Assembly (NCBI GenBank): GCA_019634245.1
Contig: JAHQVR010000240.1
Coordinates: 1 to 27,150, forward strand
Direction of reading: 5' to 3'
DNA from: Gammaproteobacteria bacterium
GTDB taxonomy: Bacteria; Pseudomonadota; Gammaproteobacteria; Granulosicoccales; Granulosicoccaceae
DNA: 27,150 nucleotides
The translations under genes and the position numbers were made by a program. Position 1 is the stretch's first letter, and every line of letters starts with the position of its first letter. The notes under the pieces were generated by a model. It had not been told where the DNA came from, did no database searches, and saw only the letters and a program-made list of their open reading frames with translations. This document shows positions 24,117-27,150 of this stretch, piece by piece.

Positions 24117-24797
24117 TTATGCCGGTGGGCGACGAGCCTCATTTTCTCGACCTTCAACCACCGCTTTTAAATACACTTCAACGCGTCGGTTAAGACTTCG
24201 ACCTCTGCTGGTGTCATTGCTAGCGATAGGTTGTTGCTCTCCGCGGCCACTCATTCGCATACGACTGCGTACGACACCGTTACGAGCCAAGTATTTGGAA
24301 ACAGAGCTGGCACGTTTTTCCGACAGTTGCTGATTGTAGCTGGTAGAACCATTGCTATCGGTGTGGCCAATTACATGCACCACCGTTTGTTCATACTCAG
24401 AAATGACATCAGCCACCTTGTTCAAGCTGTCACGGAAGCTGGGTTTTACAGAGGCACTATTGACATCGAAAGATACCTCACTGCTTAACTCCAGTTTCAG
24501 GGTTTCATCGTCAACACGAGTGATACGAATTTCATTATGACGCTGTTCTCTGGCTAGTTGCTCTTGCAACTTTGCATGCTGCTTGTCCATATAATTGCCA
24601 ACTGCAGCGCCAGTTAACGCTCCAACTGCCGCGCCCACGTACTTGCCATTACTGCTGCTGGATTGATTGCCCGCTATAGCGCCAACAATTCCACCGACGA
24701 CAGCGCCAGTCTTGGCTCGTTTGTGGGGATCGTCTGCAGCACAACCAAACACTAGTGTTGCAGAGAGTGCTAGTGCAGCAACTTTAATCTGTTTCAT
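24117..24797 (-). CDS. OmpA-family outer-membrane lipoprotein (YiaD-like)
   Basis: A 226-residue lipoprotein. Signal peptide with lipobox L-V-F-G-C19. Residues about 30-70 form a glycine-zipper segment (G-A-V-V-G-G-I-V-G-A-I-A-G then G-A-A-V-G-A-L-T-G-A-A-V-G). A charged linker follows, then an OmpA_C peptidoglycan-binding domain (about 105-215) with G-H-T-D-S-N-G-S near 144, the N-Q-Q-L-S-E-K-R-A helix and N-R-R-V-E-V near 206. It should tether the outer membrane to the cell wall. YiaD-type proteins are abundant envelope components. Start ATG 24797 gives a standard M-K-Q-I-K signal. A promoter on the minus strand is suggested by TTTACA and T/A-rich DNA upstream near 24920-24955, weak. It ends at the shared terminator at 24052-24079. 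Confidence 0.92.
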   Translation of the reverse strand: MKQIKVAALALSATLVFGCAADDPHKRAKTGAVVGGIVGAIAGNQSSSSNGKYVGAAVGALTGAAVGNYMDKQHAKLQEQLAREQRHNEIRITRVDDETLKLELSSEVSFDVNSASVKPSFRDSLNKVADVISEYEQTVVHVIGHTDSNGSTSYNQQLSEKRASSVSKYLARNGVVRSRMRMSGRGEQQPIASNDTSRGRSLNRRVEVYLKAVVEGRENEARRPPA

Positions 24798-25055
24798 AGA
24801 TGCCCTCGAGAGTTATAGTTTTTCTGTGGCCCGATGGCCTGCGTTTGTGGTCCGAATCGATGATGCAAAACGGTGTTGAACAGCATCGAGCTTTCCGTTA
24901 TGTACATGGGTTGTTTCGGCCCATTTAAAAATAAATAGAATTACCGAATGTAAATTGGGTTTCGCTACGCAGAACCACGGTAATGGGCAAGCAGTGCTTG
25001 ACCGAGTTATCATTACTGGCGTGAACCGTGACAGCTGCGAGTGTGAAAAGGGTCA

Positions 25056-25394
25056 ATGAAGACGATTGAATGGCAGGACTTCGAGCAGGTGGAATTACGT
25101 GCAGGCACAGTGGTTCGAGCAGAGGAGTTTCCGGAAAGTCGGCAGGCGGCATACCGATTGTGGATTGATTTTGGTGACGATATTGGGGTGTTAAAATCCA
25201 GCGCTCAAATCACGGAGCTGTACACACTTTCAGAGCTTGACGGTATGCAAGTTTTATCGGTGGTGAATTTTCCAGCCAAGCAGATAGGGCCGTTTATGTC
25301 GCAGTGCTTAGTGTGCGGGTTTTATCGTGACGATGGTGCCGTTGTACTGGCTACGCCAAACCAACCTGTTCCCGATGGCGCTAAACTCGCGTAG
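25056..25394 (+). CDS. csaA: CsaA-like tRNA-binding domain protein
   Basis: A 112-residue single-domain protein with the tRNA_bind OB fold, the full length of CsaA. Conserved segments: V-E-L-R-A-G-T-V near 12-19, the K-S-S-A-Q-I-T core, and V-N-F-P-A-K-Q-I-G-P-F-M-S with the C-terminal V-P-D-G-A-K-L. CsaA proteins dimerise, bind tRNA and have been described as secretion-related chaperones in Bacillus; in Gammaproteobacteria the role is less clear. AAGGG, 4 nt before ATG 25056, supports the start. It stands alone, converging with the next gene at a 3-bp gap. A 13-bp palindrome (24988-25000) lies about 55 bp upstream. Confidence 0.9.
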   Translation: MKTIEWQDFEQVELRAGTVVRAEEFPESRQAAYRLWIDFGDDIGVLKSSAQITELYTLSELDGMQVLSVVNFPAKQIGPFMSQCLVCGFYRDDGAVVLATPNQPVPDGAKLA

Positions 25395-25397
25395 ATC

Positions 25398-26186
25398 CTA
25401 GCTGCACACATATCGGTGGGGAGTGCGGGTTTTAACATCGCCATTTTGCAACGTCAGCAACACCTGGCTGCCCTGGCAATTCGCCTTGTTTTTAGTGGGC
25501 TTCACTGAGGTGGCGATTTCTATGGCACCAGCCTCGCTGATACTGGCTACGATCGCAGTTGAAACCTGATAGTCAGCACTCTTGTCTACCAAGGTTGCCA
25601 ACTTATCCAGCTGTGTTAAAACCCGCCATTGCTCAGTATCGTCAAGGATGACATAGGTTCTGTCAGTCAGTGCATCATTGGTGTTGTCTGATAAAAAGAA
25701 TTGGAACGCGATCGCACCAGCGGTGTTGTTAACCAAGCTACTGGCAGCAGCTTTAACGCCGACGACTGTAAAGGGTTCCACAGAGTTTCTGCCTTCAGAG
25801 ATCAACGCTTTTAATTGTTGATCGAGAATGTTGCGTTGGCGAGCGCTCAGATCGTCTATGCCATCGGTATCTGGCCAGTTTGAGCACTCAAATCCCCATT
25901 GGTCGATGTACTTGTCCCGGAGTTCGTAGGCTTTGGCAGAACAGAACAGTGAATCATTGTTGGCGTACCACATAACACGACGTTCATTGACTCGGTTGGT
26001 GACGGTGACTTCACACAGATGAATCTGCCCCGGGAGTTCAACTCGAATAAATCGTTCGTCACCCGTCACTTCGCAAAAAAACTCCAGTGCGGTAGCGGTA
26101 GAGGCACTTAGCATTAGGCAGCTGAATACGACCGCGTGAATCAGCGGCAGAATTCGCTTTTGATGAATAGAAGAGCTGTCGTTCAT
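25398..26186 (-). CDS. Exported six-cysteine protein of unknown function
   Basis: A 262-residue protein not recognised by name. A signal peptide (1-33, cleavage A-T-A/L-E) precedes a mature chain with six cysteines: four in the first 75 residues, in F-F-C-E-V, H-L-C-E-V, L-F-C-S-A-K and F-E-C-S-N contexts, and two near the end, the last being the penultimate residue. The even number suggests disulfides formed in the periplasm. The segments W-Y-A-N-N-D-S-L-F-C and W-G-F-E-C resemble a family of short exported proteins that I recall in proteobacteria without a known role. It follows the truncated alcohol dehydrogenase gene by 25 bp on the same strand and may be co-transcribed, though the pairing looks incidental. 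No terminator visible between it and csaA. Confidence 0.75.
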   Translation of the reverse strand: MNDSSSIHQKRILPLIHAVVFSCLMLSASTATALEFFCEVTGDERFIRVELPGQIHLCEVTVTNRVNERRVMWYANNDSLFCSAKAYELRDKYIDQWGFECSNWPDTDGIDDLSARQRNILDQQLKALISEGRNSVEPFTVVGVKAAASSLVNNTAGAIAFQFFLSDNTNDALTDRTYVILDDTEQWRVLTQLDKLATLVDKSADYQVSTAIVASISEAGAIEIATSVKPTKNKANCQGSQVLLTLQNGDVKTRTPHRYVCS

Positions 26187-26211
26187 GATGACTCAATGCC
26201 CCTACGGCCGG

Positions 26212-27150
26212 TTAGTTTGGGTGGAGAACAATCTTTGCCGCTGCGGCTGATCCGTTGTGTATCGCCTCAAAGGCATTGGCACCGTCGCTTAAGGGGCGAG
26301 ATTCCACCCAGGATAAATCGCCTAATGCCCCTTCTTCTAGTAGCTGCAAGCTGGCCCAAAGATCGATCGGATTGTAAGTATAGTTTCCTATGAACACGAT
26401 TTCTTGCAGAGTAAGCCTGCGGGTGTCGAGTCCAGCCTCATTATCTTGTAGGCCAATATGAGAAATGACACCGCCGGCGCGGCATAGCTCACTCGCAGCG
26501 CGTCGAGTAGCGCCACTGCCGACGGCGTCGACCACTAGATCAAAGGTATTCTGAGCGGGAGCGGCGTCGTTGATGGGGTCATAGACATCCTCAATACCTT
26601 GTCTTTGTACTGTAGCTCGGCGAAGTGCATTGGTTTCGGCAACGAAAAGAGTTCGAGCACCTTTGTGTTTTAAAATGAGCCCGGCTAATAAGCCGATAGC
26701 GCCGCCACCGATCACCAACGTGCGGCACTCAGACAAGGGGCGTAGCAGCGCACGCTCAGCCAGTCTAATCGCATGCAAAGACACGGCTGTCGGCTCCATC
26801 AAGCTCGCAACCGTCGTCGATAGTGTTTCACTAAGGGGTATGACATTGGCGGTTTTGACACTCACCCATTGTGCAAAGCCGCCAGGTTGACCGAGACCCA
26901 GTAGATCTCGCTGTGCACACAAATTCGGGTTTCCAGCCAGGCAATCACGACAAGAGTCGCAGGTAATCATCGGATTTAAGGCCACTGTTTTGCCTGTGTG
27001 TGGCCCGGTGTGTGCCACTCCCGAAAGCTCATGGCCCAGAATCAACGGAGGAACACGCCGGGCATCGTGGCCATGATAGGCGTGCATGTCCGAGCCACAA
27101 ATTCCAGCCGCCTCGATACGAATCAGGCTGGTGTCGTCGTCGGTAATGGG
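26212..27150 (-). CDS. Zinc-dependent alcohol dehydrogenase (MDR), truncated by window edge
   Basis: The 5' end lies beyond the right edge; 312 codons are present. The frame runs to the last base, giving 21 further codons ahead of the internal ATG at 27087. The zinc MDR motifs are present: C-G-S-D-M-H (catalytic Cys), G-H-E-L-S-G, four structural cysteines in the T-C-D-S-C-R-D-C...N-L-C segment, and the Rossmann V-I-G-G-G-A-I-G. It resembles the sorbitol/threonine/2,3-butanediol dehydrogenase group; the substrate cannot be set. Compared with about 340-350 residues for the family, roughly 20-35 are missing at the N terminus. It precedes the six-cysteine gene by 25 bp on the same strand. Confidence 0.88.
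   Translation of the reverse strand, partial: PITDDDTSLIRIEAAGICGSDMHAYHGHDARRVPPLILGHELSGVAHTGPHTGKTVALNPMITCDSCRDCLAGNPNLCAQRDLLGLGQPGGFAQWVSVKTANVIPLSETLSTTVASLMEPTAVSLHAIRLAERALLRPLSECRTLVIGGGAIGLLAGLILKHKGARTLFVAETNALRRATVQRQGIEDVYDPINDAAPAQNTFDLVVDAVGSGATRRAASELCRAGGVISHIGLQDNEAGLDTRRLTLQEIVFIGNYTYNPIDLWASLQLLEEGALGDLSWVESRPLSDGANAFEAIHNGSAAAAKIVLHPN

Overview
The window reads as a chromosomal segment of a free-living, probably marine or brackish, Gammaproteobacterium of middling G+C (about half). The evidence is a large DUF349 protein, amtB-glnK, a YebE/DUF533 protein, a YiaD-type OmpA lipoprotein, an AcuI/YhdH reductase, a DoeB-like deacylase and a secreted laminarinase-type GH16. Members of the Oceanospirillales are a reasonable guess, but the genus cannot be fixed from sequence reading alone. 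I see no tRNA, rRNA, insertion sequence, phage module or CRISPR array. The window is densely coding: 24 genes are called, one of them cut by the right edge.

Layout, left part. Three co-directional genes (DUF349 protein; EAL phosphodiesterase with a C-terminal CZB-like domain; cytosolic M48 peptidase with a TerB-like tail) lie 12 bp apart, at 177-5414. Two tandem NtrC-type boxes start one base after the last of them and introduce amtB-glnK, an ammonium uptake and nitrogen-sensing pair. A lone ATP sulfurylase (sat) follows. It converges on a MazG-type pyrophosphohydrolase, which is divergent from a CpdA-like metallophosphoesterase.

Middle part. A LysR regulator and an ABC exporter are divergent, with predicted overlapping promoters between them. 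Next come an orphan exostosin-like glycosyltransferase, an HNH endonuclease, a lipoprotein with a gluzincin-like HExxH...E signature whose stop codon overlaps that of the HNH gene, and a secreted FN3-FN3-GH16 glucanase with a strong terminator. After a 343-bp AT-rich gap comes a leftward cluster of GT2 glycosyltransferase, DUF6164 membrane protein and AcuI-type reductase, divergent from a YebE-like protein.

Right part. A DoeB-like deacylase, in which the Glu of the HxxE zinc motif reads as Ala, is divergent from an SLC13/RCK_C transporter. A bidirectional terminator separates the transporter from an OmpA lipoprotein. A CsaA-like tRNA-binding protein, a six-cysteine exported protein of unknown function and a truncated zinc alcohol dehydrogenase complete the window.

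No single large unknown system stands out. The most notable observations are the degenerate CZB domain on an apparently intact c-di-GMP phosphodiesterase beside an M48-TerB fusion, the paired NtrC boxes without a recognisable sigma-54 promoter, and the zinc-ligand substitution in the DoeB-like protein. All domain calls are from reading and memory of families; no database search was run.
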